Counted from the first letter of the stretch, positions 7,689-17,042 are shown. The stretch: 42,043 nt of DNA from Bacteroidaceae bacterium (GCA_017468985.1 JAFUHF010000061.1:1-42043); one strand, 5' to 3'. Notes: generated by a model from the sequence alone, not told the origin. A program made the numbers and translations.

Positions 7689-7722
7689 ATCCTTCCATGA
7701 AGGATATGGGTGTTTTTTCTTT
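7689..7722 (+). terminator. Rho-independent terminator of the ACGX operon
   Basis: A perfect 7-bp stem ATCCTTC/GAAGGAT with a 3-nt loop (7689-7705) is followed within 8 nt by a T-rich run (TTTTTTCTTT). It separates the five-gene operon from ftsK. Confidence 0.75.
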
Positions 7723-7753
7723 GCAATGCCTGTTTCCTCTTGAGATTATTTGC

Positions 7754-7761
7754 TAATTTTG
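7754..7761 (+). promoter_or_regulatory. Partial Bacteroidetes promoter (-7 box) for ftsK
   Basis: TAATTTTG fits TAnnTTTG and lies 21 bp before the ftsK ATG, just after the upstream terminator. A -33 element at the expected distance is not clear. Confidence 0.45.
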
Positions 7762-7782
7762 CAGTTCTTTGATGTATCAGCT

Positions 7783-10263
7783 ATGCCAAGAAAGAAAGGA
7801 AGGGAGTCGGCGGTGAAGAAACAGAAACTGCCGGCTGCCAAAACAACGAAAGAAAGCAGGATTAAAAATGCACTGAACGTATTGGGACTGAAGGACGGCA
7901 TGCGTGCAGAGACCATTACCTTCTTAGTGGGGTTGGTGATACTGCTCGTAGCAGTGTTTATGATCCTTTCCTTCACGTCGTATGTGCTGACCGGTTCGGC
8001 CGACCAGAGCATGCTGGAGGCCTTGGCCGCAGGCAAGGATTTCGCCGGCGACACGGAGGTCAACAATATGGGAGGCTATCTTGGCGCCAAGCTGGCCTAC
8101 TTCTTTATGGACGGATGTTTTGGTATCGCTTCATTTTTTATCCCCCTGTTTCTCATTTTTGTAGCCATGAGGCTGATGGGCACCTATAAAGTGAAGCTGT
8201 GGCGCAAGTTCGTCAACTACGCCTTTCTGATGATATGGCTTTCGGTGGCACTCACATTCCTGCTTCCCGATGCCATTTTGCAATATTTTGCCTTTCCTCC
8301 CGGAGGTGCGCATGGGCGTAACATTTGTCGCTACATCACCGAGAAGGTGGGCACGCCAGGTCTCTTTATCCTGATATTGGCGTCGGCTATTTTCTATCTG
8401 ATTTATCTGAGTCACCGCACGATTCTTATTATTCGCAAGTTGTTGCGGCCCAAGGATCTGTTCCAGAAGAAAAACCTCAAGGCTCCTGAGCCCTCTGAGC
8501 CTGAGGACAAGCCGGAGGAGCCGCAGGAGGCACCCACGTATCGCGAGGAAAAACCTATAGAAATAGACCTGACGGAGACGGAGGGACAGGAGGAAATCGT
8601 TGTGTCCGGACCCGAAAAGAAGCAGTCCAAGGAAAAACCCGTTGAACAGAAAGACGACGACGGGGCGGCTATGTTCATCGTGGAAAAGGCGGAAGAAGAA
8701 ACCAAAGCCGACCAGAAAACCCTTAACGATCCCTACGACCCCAAGTTGGACCTGGAGTTCTATAAGTATCCGCTGCTCAGTCTGCTCAAGAAGTATGATG
8801 ACCAGAATACTTCCATTGACATGGCGGAGCAAACGGAGAATAAAAATCGGATTACCACCGTGCTGCACAACTTCGGCGTAGAGATTTCCAGCATTAAGGC
8901 CACCGTGGGCCCCACCATCACGCTTTACGAAATCACGCCTGCGGCCGGAGTGCGCATTTCCAAGATTAAGAACCTGGAGGATGACATTGCCCTGAGCTTA
9001 AGCGCGCTGGGCATCCGTATCATAGCGCCCATTCCCGGAAAGGGTACGATAGGAATTGAAGTGCCCAACAAGAAACCCCAGATTGTCTCCATTGAGAGCA
9101 TCATAAACAGCAAGAAATTTCAGGAAAGCGAGTTTGAGCTCCCCATCGCGCTCGGAAAAACCATTACCAACGAGGTCTACATGTTAGACCTTGCCAAGGC
9201 GCCTCACCTGCTCGTGGCCGGTGCTACGGGTCAAGGTAAGTCGGTAGGCCTTAACGCCATCATCACCTCGCTGCTCTACAAGAAACATCCGTCGGAGCTC
9301 AAGATGGTGCTGGTAGATCCCAAGAAGGTGGAGTTCAGCATTTATTCGCCCTTGGCCAACCACTTCCTCGCAAAGGTGCCCGACGAGGACAGCGACCCAA
9401 TTATCACCGACGTTACCAAGGTGGTAAAGACGCTCAAGAGCCTTTGCAAGGAGATGGACGACCGCTATTTGTTGCTCAAAAAGGCTGCGTGCCGCAACAT
9501 CAAGGAGTATAATGCGAAATTCAAGGCTCGCCAGCTCAATCCGGAACATGGCCACCGCTTCCTGCCTTATTTCGTCATCATCATCGACGAGTTTGGCGAC
9601 CTCATCATGACGGCCGGCAAGGAAGTAGAGCTGCCCATTGCGCGCATAGCGCAATTGGCGCGCGCCGTGGGCATGCACATGGTGATTGCTACGCAGCGCC
9701 CCACCACGAATATCATTACCGGTACCATTAAAGCCAACTTCCCTGCACGCATGGCCTTCAAGGTGACTTCCATGATAGATTCGCGCACCATCCTTGACCA
9801 GAGTGGAGCCAATCAACTGGTGGGTAAGGGCGACATGCTCATACTGGCAGGCACCACCTTGCCCATACGCGTGCAGTGCGCCTTCATTGATACTCCTGAA
9901 GTGCAGCAAATCAATCAGTACATCAGTGAGCAGCAGGGTTACTTAGCTCCTTACGAATTACCCGAAGTGATTGACGAGGCTGCCGATGGCGGAAGCTCGC
10001 GGAGTGGTTTGGACGACGGCGAACGTCTTGACCCCTTGTTCGAAGAGGCTGCCCGACTTATAGTGGTCCACCAGTCAGGGTCCACCTCGTTGATACAGCG
10101 CAAGTTTGCTATAGGCTATAACCGCGCTGGCAGACTGATGGACCAGTTGGAGCGCATGGGAATTGTAGGTCCCATTAATGGTGCCAAGCCCCGTGACGTG
10201 CTTTGTGCAGATGAATCTATGCTGCAAGCAAAGCTCGACAGCTTTCAGTTAGAAAATGAATAA
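7783..10263 (+). CDS. ftsK: DNA translocase FtsK/SpoIIIE family
   Basis: An 826-residue septal DNA pump that moves chromosome ends and dimers during division. Four membrane segments lie in the first 210 residues, among them FLVGLVILLVAVFMIL and GLFILILASAIFYLIYL. An acidic, proline-rich linker follows (about 225-310). The motor domain carries Walker A GATGQGKS (480-487) and Walker B VIIIDEFGDL. A C-terminal gamma winged helix (after DDGERLDPLFEEAARLIV) would read orienting DNA motifs. I start at the ATG encoding MPRKKGRES; an upstream TTG would fall inside the -7 promoter box. The LolA-like and trxB genes follow in the same direction, an order I associate with Bacteroidales. Confidence 0.96.
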   Translation: MPRKKGRESAVKKQKLPAAKTTKESRIKNALNVLGLKDGMRAETITFLVGLVILLVAVFMILSFTSYVLTGSADQSMLEALAAGKDFAGDTEVNNMGGYLGAKLAYFFMDGCFGIASFFIPLFLIFVAMRLMGTYKVKLWRKFVNYAFLMIWLSVALTFLLPDAILQYFAFPPGGAHGRNICRYITEKVGTPGLFILILASAIFYLIYLSHRTILIIRKLLRPKDLFQKKNLKAPEPSEPEDKPEEPQEAPTYREEKPIEIDLTETEGQEEIVVSGPEKKQSKEKPVEQKDDDGAAMFIVEKAEEETKADQKTLNDPYDPKLDLEFYKYPLLSLLKKYDDQNTSIDMAEQTENKNRITTVLHNFGVEISSIKATVGPTITLYEITPAAGVRISKIKNLEDDIALSLSALGIRIIAPIPGKGTIGIEVPNKKPQIVSIESIINSKKFQESEFELPIALGKTITNEVYMLDLAKAPHLLVAGATGQGKSVGLNAIITSLLYKKHPSELKMVLVDPKKVEFSIYSPLANHFLAKVPDEDSDPIITDVTKVVKTLKSLCKEMDDRYLLLKKAACRNIKEYNAKFKARQLNPEHGHRFLPYFVIIIDEFGDLIMTAGKEVELPIARIAQLARAVGMHMVIATQRPTTNIITGTIKANFPARMAFKVTSMIDSRTILDQSGANQLVGKGDMLILAGTTLPIRVQCAFIDTPEVQQINQYISEQQGYLAPYELPEVIDEAADGGSSRSGLDDGERLDPLFEEAARLIVVHQSGSTSLIQRKFAIGYNRAGRLMDQLERMGIVGPINGAKPRDVLCADESMLQAKLDSFQLENE

Positions 10264-10275
10264 AGAATCATAATC

Positions 10276-10917
10276 ATGACAGCTAAATTATTGTTAAGCA
10301 TGATGCTGGTCTGTTGTTGTATCATAGCTCCGGCCAAGACGGACAAGCAAGCTAAAGCTATTTTGGACAAAACGGCGAATACCGTAAAAAAAGCCGGTGA
10401 CTTCGAAGCCCAGTTTACGGCTACGAGTTTCAAGGGTACACTTGAGCAGGCCCGTATGAATGGCGTCATTTACGTTCACGGAACGGCCTACCAGATGGAG
10501 TCCGAGAATATGGTGTATTGGTACGACGGCAATACGCTTTGGAACTACGTAAAGGCGAACAATGAAGTAAACATCAGTCTTCCTCCCTTCTACGAGCAGC
10601 AGGCCATGAATCCTTATACCTTCATTAGCCTTTATCGAAAGGGCTATGAATACGACTACGGCGAGAGCGAACTGCGTGGTAAGGCTTGTTACTGCATTCA
10701 CCTGCGCTGTGTGGAAAAGACGCAGAAGATTCGTGAGATGTACCTCGACATTGACAAGAGCACCATGCTCCCTCTGTGTATTCGTTTCCGCCGCGGTGCC
10801 GACGGATGGACGCGTATCAGCGTTCGCGACTATAAAACCAATCAGAAATATCCAGATTCCAAGTTTACCTTTAACAAGGAAGACTATCCCACGGCTGAAA
10901 TCATTGACCTCAGATAG
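10276..10917 (+). CDS. LolA-like outer-membrane lipoprotein carrier protein
   Basis: A 213-residue periplasmic protein. A signal peptide covers about residues 1-20 (LLLSMMLVCCCIIAPAKT). The rest resembles the LolA/LolB half-barrel, with the FEAQFTATSFKGTLEQ strand, then GVIYVHGTAYQMES and VYWYDGNTLWNYV, which correspond to LolA's early strands. It would carry lipoproteins from the inner to the outer membrane. It follows ftsK by 12 nt and is probably co-transcribed with it, as in E. coli, where lolA is also next to ftsK. Sequence identity to proteobacterial LolA is low, so the fold assignment rests on motif order and neighbours. Confidence 0.85.
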   Translation: MTAKLLLSMMLVCCCIIAPAKTDKQAKAILDKTANTVKKAGDFEAQFTATSFKGTLEQARMNGVIYVHGTAYQMESENMVYWYDGNTLWNYVKANNEVNISLPPFYEQQAMNPYTFISLYRKGYEYDYGESELRGKACYCIHLRCVEKTQKIREMYLDIDKSTMLPLCIRFRRGADGWTRISVRDYKTNQKYPDSKFTFNKEDYPTAEIIDLR

Positions 10918-10977
10918 TTCCTGCTACGGGTAAATTTCCCTTTCCTCAATTCTTACAACCCTTATTCAGATTTATTT

Positions 10978-11910
10978 ATGGAAAAGCTAAAGAGCGTTAT
11001 TCTCGGTTCAGGGCCTGCCGGCTATACGGCAGCCATCTACATTGGCCGTGCAGGGTTCAAGCCCGTGATTTATGAGGGGCTTCAGCCCGGAGGCCAGCTT
11101 ACCACCACCACTATTGTGGAAAACTTCCCGGGTTTCCCCGAGGGCATTGATGCCAATGAGCTGATGGAAGCCATGCGCAAGCAGGCTGAAACCTTTGGTG
11201 CAGAGATTCGTCCCCATATTGCCGTAAAGGCCGATCTTTCGGTAGCGCCTTACCGTCTTACGTTCGACGACGGATCAGAGGTGGAGACACAGAGCGTGGT
11301 GATTGCCACGGGGGCTACGGCTAAATACCTGGGTCTGCCCGATGAGGAGAAGTATAAGGGCGAGGGAGTGAGTGCCTGCGCCACGTGCGACGGATTTTTC
11401 TATCGCAAAAAGGTGGTAGCCGTGGTGGGCGGCGGCGATACGGCCTGCGAAGAGGCGGAATATCTCTCTACGCTGGCCAATAAGGTGTATCTCATTGTGC
11501 GCAAGCCCTTCCTCCGTGCATCAGAGATCATGCAGGCTCGGGTGAAGCAAAATCCCAAGATTGAAATCCTCTTTGAAACCAATACGCTTGGCCTCTTTGG
11601 CGAGAATGGTGTAGAAGGCGTGAGGTTGGTTTACCGCAAGGGCGAAACCGATGAACGTCGCTACGAGCTTGCCATCGACGGCTTCTTTCTCGCCATTGGC
11701 CATCAGCCCAATAGTGCCATTTTCAAGCCCTGGGTGAAGACGGACGAAACGGGCTATATCATTACCGAGGGCCACACGCCGCGCACAGGCGTACCCGGCG
11801 TGTTTGCAGCAGGCGATGTGGCTGACCCCAACTATCGTCAGGCCATTACGGCTGCGGCTTCCGGATGTCAGGCCGGCATAGAGGTGAGCCACTATCTGCA
11901 AAACCTATAG
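10978..11910 (+). CDS. trxB: Thioredoxin-disulfide reductase
   Basis: A 310-residue cytoplasmic flavoenzyme that reduces thioredoxin with NADPH. Visible motifs are the FAD-binding GSGPAG (10-15), the redox-active CATC (C134, C137) inside SACATCDGFFY, the NADPH-binding GGGDTA, and the C-terminal GVFAAGDVAD for FAD. Length is typical for low-molecular-weight bacterial TrxB. It lies 60 bp after the LolA-like gene and 29 bp before the SGNH hydrolase gene. Function is secure. Confidence 0.97.
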   Translation: MEKLKSVILGSGPAGYTAAIYIGRAGFKPVIYEGLQPGGQLTTTTIVENFPGFPEGIDANELMEAMRKQAETFGAEIRPHIAVKADLSVAPYRLTFDDGSEVETQSVVIATGATAKYLGLPDEEKYKGEGVSACATCDGFFYRKKVVAVVGGGDTACEEAEYLSTLANKVYLIVRKPFLRASEIMQARVKQNPKIEILFETNTLGLFGENGVEGVRLVYRKGETDERRYELAIDGFFLAIGHQPNSAIFKPWVKTDETGYIITEGHTPRTGVPGVFAAGDVADPNYRQAITAAASGCQAGIEVSHYLQNL

Positions 11911-11939
11911 TCAGCAACAGTTCCTTACTTTCACAAGCG

Positions 11940-12770
11940 ATGAAAATCAGATGTTCCCTTTTTCTTTTGCTATTACTCTGTGCACCATTTGCTTCGGCTG
12001 AAGAGCATAGCAGCGACAACATGAATCCCATTGCTACGATCAGCCATGATCCCGGTTTTTGTTCCATTTTTCACCATTGGGGCTTTATTGGCGATTCTTT
12101 GTGCAGTGGAGAGTTGGAGTCTAACTATACGAACGGCGAAAAGCGCAAGGGCTGGAACGACATGTACGAATATTCCTGGGGCCAGCGCATGTGTGCCCAG
12201 ATGGGGGTAGAGGGTGAAAACTATTCTCAGGGCGGCGAAACTACCCACGGATGGATAGAGCATTTCTGGAACAATCCTCAAAACCGCAATAGTAATATTG
12301 ATGCCAAGGCTCGTCCCAAGCAGGCCTACATTATGGCCCTCGGAGAGAACGATGAGCACCAGAAGTTTGCCATTGGCAATACGGCCACTGATATTAACAA
12401 GGAGGACTTTACCCAGAATGCCAATACCTATGCCGGATGCTACGCCGGCATCATACAGCGCGTGAAGAGCATACAGCCCGATGCCGTGATCTTTGTGGTC
12501 ACCATGCCTAAGGGTAGTGATCCTTACAATAAGGTGATCCGGCAAATGCCTGAACTCTTTCCCAATGTTTACCTGATTGACCTGGAAAAGCATGCCCCCA
12601 ACTATTGGGGTAAGGATTTCAGGAAGCGTTACTTCCTTGGCGGCCACATGAATGCTGCCGGTTACCAGTGGACAGCCTATATGTTCCTGACTTACATCAA
12701 CTGGATCATAGAGCAGCATTGGCAGGACTTTGTGCAGGCCGGATTCATAGGTACTCCCCATAAGTTTTAA
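11940..12770 (+). CDS. Secreted SGNH/GDSL-family hydrolase
   Basis: A 276-residue exported protein. A signal peptide runs to about residue 20 (LFLLLLLCAPFASA). Family blocks are visible: block I GFIGDSLCSG with nucleophile S53, a block II-like glycine (G98/G99), block III GEND (135-138) and block V with H236 in GGHMNAAGY. The usual DxxH aspartate is replaced by leucine (L233), so the catalytic Asp may be elsewhere or missing. Substrate is probably an ester on a glycan or lipid. I chose the ATG giving a clean signal peptide. Its stop overlaps the next gene's start as TAATG, indicating translational coupling. Confidence 0.8.
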   Translation: MKIRCSLFLLLLLCAPFASAEEHSSDNMNPIATISHDPGFCSIFHHWGFIGDSLCSGELESNYTNGEKRKGWNDMYEYSWGQRMCAQMGVEGENYSQGGETTHGWIEHFWNNPQNRNSNIDAKARPKQAYIMALGENDEHQKFAIGNTATDINKEDFTQNANTYAGCYAGIIQRVKSIQPDAVIFVVTMPKGSDPYNKVIRQMPELFPNVYLIDLEKHAPNYWGKDFRKRYFLGGHMNAAGYQWTAYMFLTYINWIIEQHWQDFVQAGFIGTPHKF

Positions 12771-13843
12771 TGACTTTTCGCCCGTATGGTCGCACGTGGA
12801 GGCGGCTCGTAGACCTTTTGTGCTGCTCATGGCTCTGTTGTCATGCCGTGGCGCAGGAAAAGTCGTTTGTCATAGCCGAACTCAATGCTGAGAATCTCTT
12901 TGATTGCGCTCACGATGAGGGGTATAACGACCATGACTTCCTGCCCGACAGTGGGCGCCGCTGGCATCAAGGCCGTCTTTGGCATAAGTTGCAGCATCTG
13001 AGTAAGGAAATCATGTCGCTCAATGGCCTTTTGCCGCCCGACCTTGTGGCTCTTACCGAGGTGGAAAACGATTCCGTGCTGCATGGACTCACGCGCCGTG
13101 CCATATTGCGCCGGGCAGGCTATCACTACGTGATGACCCACAGTCACGACGAGCGCGGACTCGACGTGGCCTTGCTCTATCAGCCCCTGACCTTCAGGGT
13201 GATTGGCCACGAAAGCATCACGCCCCACCTGAACGGCACTCCCATCCTGACGCGCGACATCCTGCACATTGTGGGGTGCGTAGTGACGGGCGATACGCTC
13301 CATGTGTACGTATGTCACTTTTCGAGCAAGATAGGTGGACGCAAGGCGCAGCGCTATCGCATGGCCGAGGCCAGGACCTTATGGAACTCTGTAAACGACG
13401 TGCTACGCCATGGAAGGGAGGCTAAGATCGTGATAGTGGGTGACTTCAACGATGCTCCTTCGTCAAAGGCCCTCACCGTTGGGCTGAAAGTGCAGATGGC
13501 GGCCGAGGCAGGGAGCTACCTGCCCCAGAGGCTCTACAATCTCTCGCAAAGTTTACCATCAGACTCCATACGCGGCACATATAAGTATGACGGCCGTTGG
13601 GAACTGCTGGACCAATGCATCGTTTCGGGTAGTTTGCTGAGTGAGGAAGAGGCGTTTTCGGTCATTCCGGGGAGCTTTCGCGTATGTTCGCCATCCTTCT
13701 TGCTGGAAAGGGATGATGAAGGCCTTGGTCTTAAGCCCCGACGCACTTATAATGGCTTTCGTTACAATGGAGGCTTCAGTGACCATCTGCCCATTCTGGT
13801 GAAGTTCAGTCAGCGTTTCTCTTCACCCTCCACTGGCCGTTGA
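12770..13843 (+). CDS. Secreted endonuclease/exonuclease/phosphatase-family protein
   Basis: A 357-residue metal-dependent hydrolase of the DNase I-like superfamily, apparently exported (hydrophobic, Cys-rich segment LVDLLCCSWLCCHAVAQ at about 13-29). The conserved residues are present: N39 in AELNAENLF, metal ligand E97 in LTEVEN, the VCHFSS histidine, the VGDFNDAP pair and the terminal GGFSDHLPILV histidine. Substrate may be DNA, a phosphodiester or a phospholipid; an export signal favours an extracytoplasmic nuclease or phosphatase. The start ATG overlaps the stop of the SGNH hydrolase gene. It converges on rlmH. Confidence 0.85.
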   Translation: MTFRPYGRTWRRLVDLLCCSWLCCHAVAQEKSFVIAELNAENLFDCAHDEGYNDHDFLPDSGRRWHQGRLWHKLQHLSKEIMSLNGLLPPDLVALTEVENDSVLHGLTRRAILRRAGYHYVMTHSHDERGLDVALLYQPLTFRVIGHESITPHLNGTPILTRDILHIVGCVVTGDTLHVYVCHFSSKIGGRKAQRYRMAEARTLWNSVNDVLRHGREAKIVIVGDFNDAPSSKALTVGLKVQMAAEAGSYLPQRLYNLSQSLPSDSIRGTYKYDGRWELLDQCIVSGSLLSEEEAFSVIPGSFRVCSPSFLLERDDEGLGLKPRRTYNGFRYNGGFSDHLPILVKFSQRFSSPSTGR

Positions 13844-13969
13844 CCTTTTGGCCGATTGTAGAGTGGGTGGGGATCCGTTTTGGGGGAATAATCAGAAAAA
13901 TTGATCCATTTTTCAAAAGGTTTTCAGGCAGGGCGTACTGCAAGATGGAAATGGCGTGGGGAAGATGCA

Positions 13970-14443
13970 CTATTCGTGATGGTAAGGCTCGCCGTGCAAA
14001 ATGGTTTGCGCCCTATAGACCTGTTCCAGAAAGAGCAGGCGAATCATTTGATGGGAAAAAGTCATTTGTGAGAGTGAAATGAGCTGATCGGCCTTCTGAT
14101 AGACCTCATCAGAGAATCCATAGGGGCCTCCCACCACGAATACCAGCCTTTTACAACCAGAGTTCAGCTGTTTTTCAAGGTATGTGGCAAACTCCACGGA
14201 GCGCCGCTCCTTGCCATGCTCGTCGAGCAGGATGAGTCGGTCGCCGCCTTGCAGGCGTTGCAGCAGTTCCTTGCCTTCGCGCTCCTTTTGCTGGGCAAAG
14301 GAGAGGCCGCGCGTGTTTTTGAGCTCGGGGATGATTTCCATACTGAAGGGCAGATAGTGGGAAATGCGCGCTGCATAGTCGTCCATCATAGCTGACAGAT
14401 GGGCATTCTGCGTCTTACCAATCACGATGAGCAGGGTCTTCAT
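13970..14443 (-). CDS. rlmH: 23S rRNA (pseudouridine1915-N3)-methyltransferase
   Basis: A 157-residue SPOUT-class methyltransferase, matching the standard RlmH length (about 155-159). It methylates pseudouridine 1915 in helix 69 of 23S rRNA on assembled 70S ribosomes. Diagnostic parts are the N-terminal LLIVIGKT, the knot region VFVVGGPYGFSDEVY, and the C-terminal SLSQMTFSHQMIRL and EQVYRAQTILHGEPYHHE. It is divergent from the downstream TonB-dependent receptor gene, with 87 bp between the two starts. Confidence 0.97.
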   Translation of the reverse strand: MKTLLIVIGKTQNAHLSAMMDDYAARISHYLPFSMEIIPELKNTRGLSFAQQKEREGKELLQRLQGGDRLILLDEHGKERRSVEFATYLEKQLNSGCKRLVFVVGGPYGFSDEVYQKADQLISLSQMTFSHQMIRLLFLEQVYRAQTILHGEPYHHE

Positions 14444-14530
14444 GCTGCGAAATTACTTATTTTTCCTGATAGCGAGAAAATATGGAGCAGAAGATATACT
14501 TTTTGCCCTGTTTTCGCGTTAAACAATTGT

Positions 14531-16933
14531 ATGAAAACCTTGAAGAGTTGCTTAGGCGTCTGTATGATGGTGCTTCTTTGTGCACTCGTCCTTCCGGCTC
14601 AGGCTCAGAAGGTGAGAGTGCATGGTGTTGTTTCTGACGAATACAGCAAACCCGTAGAAATGGCCATGGTGCGCGCCGAAGGGCAAACGGGCATTGCCAT
14701 TTGCAACATGAAGGGCCGCTATTCGCTCATGTGCGAAGTGCCAAAGGACAGCCTGGTGCTGGTTTATTCCATGATAGGCCACCGAACGAAGAAGCACGTA
14801 CTGAATGGAGTGGCAGGCGATTCCATACTGGTGAACATCACGCTGTCTTCCACTGGCGTGCAACTGAGCAATGCCACGGTAAAAGCCTATAGAAGGCAGA
14901 CGGATCAGATGCAGAAACTCAGTGCTAAGGGAGCAAAACTGATGCCTTCCACCACGGGCAATGCCGTAGAGGAACTAGTGGCTACGCAAATGGGGGTAAG
15001 CTCCCGAAACGAGATGAGTTCACAGTACAACGTCCGCGGTGGCAGCTTCGACGAAAACGTAGTCTACATCAACGGACAGGAAATCTATCGTCCCATGCTC
15101 GTTCGCTCAGGACAACAGGAGGGTCTGAGCATCATCAATAGCAATATGGTGAGCGACATCAGCTTTTCGGCAGGAGGATTTCCGGCAAAGTATGGTGACA
15201 AAATGTCGTCTGTGCTCGACATTACCTATAAGCAGCCCGAAAAAACGGAGGGCTCGGTGGCCCTCAGCCTGCTGGGTGGCGATGCCTACTTGGGTTTTGG
15301 CAACAAGAAGTTTTCCATGCTGAACGGACTGCGTTACAAAACCACGCGCCATCTCTTGGGCAGCACCGACACGCAGGGGGAATATAAGCCCAACTTCTTT
15401 GACTATCAGAATTTCATCACCTGGAAGCCCAACGATCGGTGGTCGCTCGACTTTATAGGATATCTCTCCACCAACCATTACAACTTCCGCCCCAAGAACC
15501 GCGAAACGAAGTTTGGAACCATGAACGATGCCAAGCAGTTTCTCGTATACTTCGACGGACAGGAAAAGGACCTCTTTCGAACGCGCTATGCGTCGCTGCG
15601 CCTGACCCATCACTTCAACGAAAAGACACAATTGGCCTTGCTCACCTCCTTCTATGCTACGAAAGAGCAGGAAACCTACGACATACAGGGCGAATACTGG
15701 CTCAATGAAGCCACTACGCAGGAACAGCTGGGCGTAGGCACCTATATGGAACATGCGCGCAACTACCTGACAGCACAGGTGATGAACGTAGGCATGCAGT
15801 TTCACAGACAGTGGGGGCAGCACAACGTGGAAACGGCCTGGATGTACAAGAATGAAAAGGTGAAAGAGAATGCCACAGAATGGGAAATGCGCGATTCATC
15901 CGACTATTCCATGCCTCACAGACTCGATCGCCTCAATCTGATCTACAGTTTGAGGGCCAAAACAGAGCTGAGCACCAACCGATTCGAGTATTATCTGCAA
16001 GATACTTACCGATGGCAGTCCCCCCAAGGTCGCTTTACTCTGAATTATGGTCTGCGCATTACTCATTGGAGTTGGAACAAGGAGACACTGTTCAGTCCCA
16101 GGGTGTCATTAGGCTGGATTCCCACCTTCAATGAAAATTTCACCTTCCGTGCAGCCACGGGCGTGTACTATCAGTCGCCGTTCTACAAAGAACTGCGCGA
16201 TACGGTTACCGTTGACGGCAATACGCACGTAGAGTTGAACAAGGACATCAAGTCGCAACGCTCCATCCACCTGGTGATAGGTGGTGACTATCAGTTCAGA
16301 ATGATAGACCGTCCATTCCGCTTCTCGTCAGAAGTCTACTACAAGTCGCTCAGCCAGCTGATTCCCTATAATGTAAACAACATCAGAGTAGTCTATTGCG
16401 GCGAAAATCTTGGAAAAGGCTACGTGGCCGGCATAGATTTCAAGCTGTTTGGCGAATTTGTGCCCGGGGCTGACTCATGGGTCACCCTCTCGCTCATGTC
16501 GACCAAAGAAACCATTCTGGGCCACACCATACCGCGCCCCACCGGCCAGCGTTACAACCTGTCCCTCTTCTTCACCGACTTCTTCCCGGGCACAACGCGA
16601 TGGAAGATGACCCTGAAAGCCGCACTGGCCGACGGATTTCCCTTTGGCGTACCCCACGGAAAAATGGATGAGCGTCCCTTCAGGGCACCGGCCTACCGGC
16701 GTGTAGATATTGGTATGAGCTATCGCCTTCTGAACAATGAAGACCATCACATAAAGCAAGGATTGGGAAAAGCCGTGAAGAACGCATGGCTTGGAGTGGA
16801 CGCGTTCAACATTCTGGGCATCAATAACGTCAACTCCTACTATTGGGTAACCGACATCACCAACCATCGCTTTGCCATTCCCAACTATCTCACCGGACGT
16901 TTGCTGAACGCACGTTTGCTGCTTGAGTTCTGA
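14531..16933 (+). CDS. TonB-dependent outer-membrane receptor with carboxypeptidase-like domain
   Basis: An 800-residue outer-membrane transporter powered by TonB. After a signal peptide (about 1-24, ending LPAQAQ) comes a carboxypeptidase-D regulatory-like domain (KVRVHGVVSDEYSKPVEMA). Next is a plug domain with YNVRGGSFDENVVYING and FSAGGFPAKYGDKMSSVLDI. A long 22-strand-type beta-barrel ends in RLLLEF. It is shorter than SusC and has no SusD gene beside it, so it is not a classical glycan-utilisation pair. The ligand is unknown. I start at MKTLKSCLG, which gives the signal peptide. Further ATG/TTG codons upstream extend into the rlmH promoter region. Confidence 0.9.
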   Translation: MKTLKSCLGVCMMVLLCALVLPAQAQKVRVHGVVSDEYSKPVEMAMVRAEGQTGIAICNMKGRYSLMCEVPKDSLVLVYSMIGHRTKKHVLNGVAGDSILVNITLSSTGVQLSNATVKAYRRQTDQMQKLSAKGAKLMPSTTGNAVEELVATQMGVSSRNEMSSQYNVRGGSFDENVVYINGQEIYRPMLVRSGQQEGLSIINSNMVSDISFSAGGFPAKYGDKMSSVLDITYKQPEKTEGSVALSLLGGDAYLGFGNKKFSMLNGLRYKTTRHLLGSTDTQGEYKPNFFDYQNFITWKPNDRWSLDFIGYLSTNHYNFRPKNRETKFGTMNDAKQFLVYFDGQEKDLFRTRYASLRLTHHFNEKTQLALLTSFYATKEQETYDIQGEYWLNEATTQEQLGVGTYMEHARNYLTAQVMNVGMQFHRQWGQHNVETAWMYKNEKVKENATEWEMRDSSDYSMPHRLDRLNLIYSLRAKTELSTNRFEYYLQDTYRWQSPQGRFTLNYGLRITHWSWNKETLFSPRVSLGWIPTFNENFTFRAATGVYYQSPFYKELRDTVTVDGNTHVELNKDIKSQRSIHLVIGGDYQFRMIDRPFRFSSEVYYKSLSQLIPYNVNNIRVVYCGENLGKGYVAGIDFKLFGEFVPGADSWVTLSLMSTKETILGHTIPRPTGQRYNLSLFFTDFFPGTTRWKMTLKAALADGFPFGVPHGKMDERPFRAPAYRRVDIGMSYRLLNNEDHHIKQGLGKAVKNAWLGVDAFNILGINNVNSYYWVTDITNHRFAIPNYLTGRLLNARLLLEF

Positions 16934-16957
16934 TTTTGCACTGTGCAGAAAAAGGAA

Positions 16958-16991
16958 CAAAAAATTAGGGATGCCTCCCGGCAGCCCTAAT
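16958..16991 (-). terminator. Rho-independent terminator of a minus-strand mini-gene
   Basis: On the minus strand a stem ATTAGGG/CCCTAAT, an internal mismatch, an inner stem TGCC/GGCA and a 4-nt loop are followed directly by a T-tract. The plus strand has an A-tract before the hairpin and no T-run after it. The terminator is therefore oriented for leftward transcription, not for the upstream receptor gene. Confidence 0.75.
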
Positions 16992-17042
16992 CTAGAACTA
17001 ATTACCTAACTTTATGATTACTATGAAAAAAATTTTTCGACT

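Noticed and set aside
14497-14505. Promoter -7 box for the first TonB-dependent receptor (TACTTTTTG)
   Set aside because: It has one extra base relative to TAnnTTTG and no clear -33 partner, so support is too weak.
14531-16933. SusC/SusD polysaccharide utilisation locus
   Set aside because: The receptor is too short for SusC and no SusD-like lipoprotein gene is adjacent. The glycosidase genes are far away.
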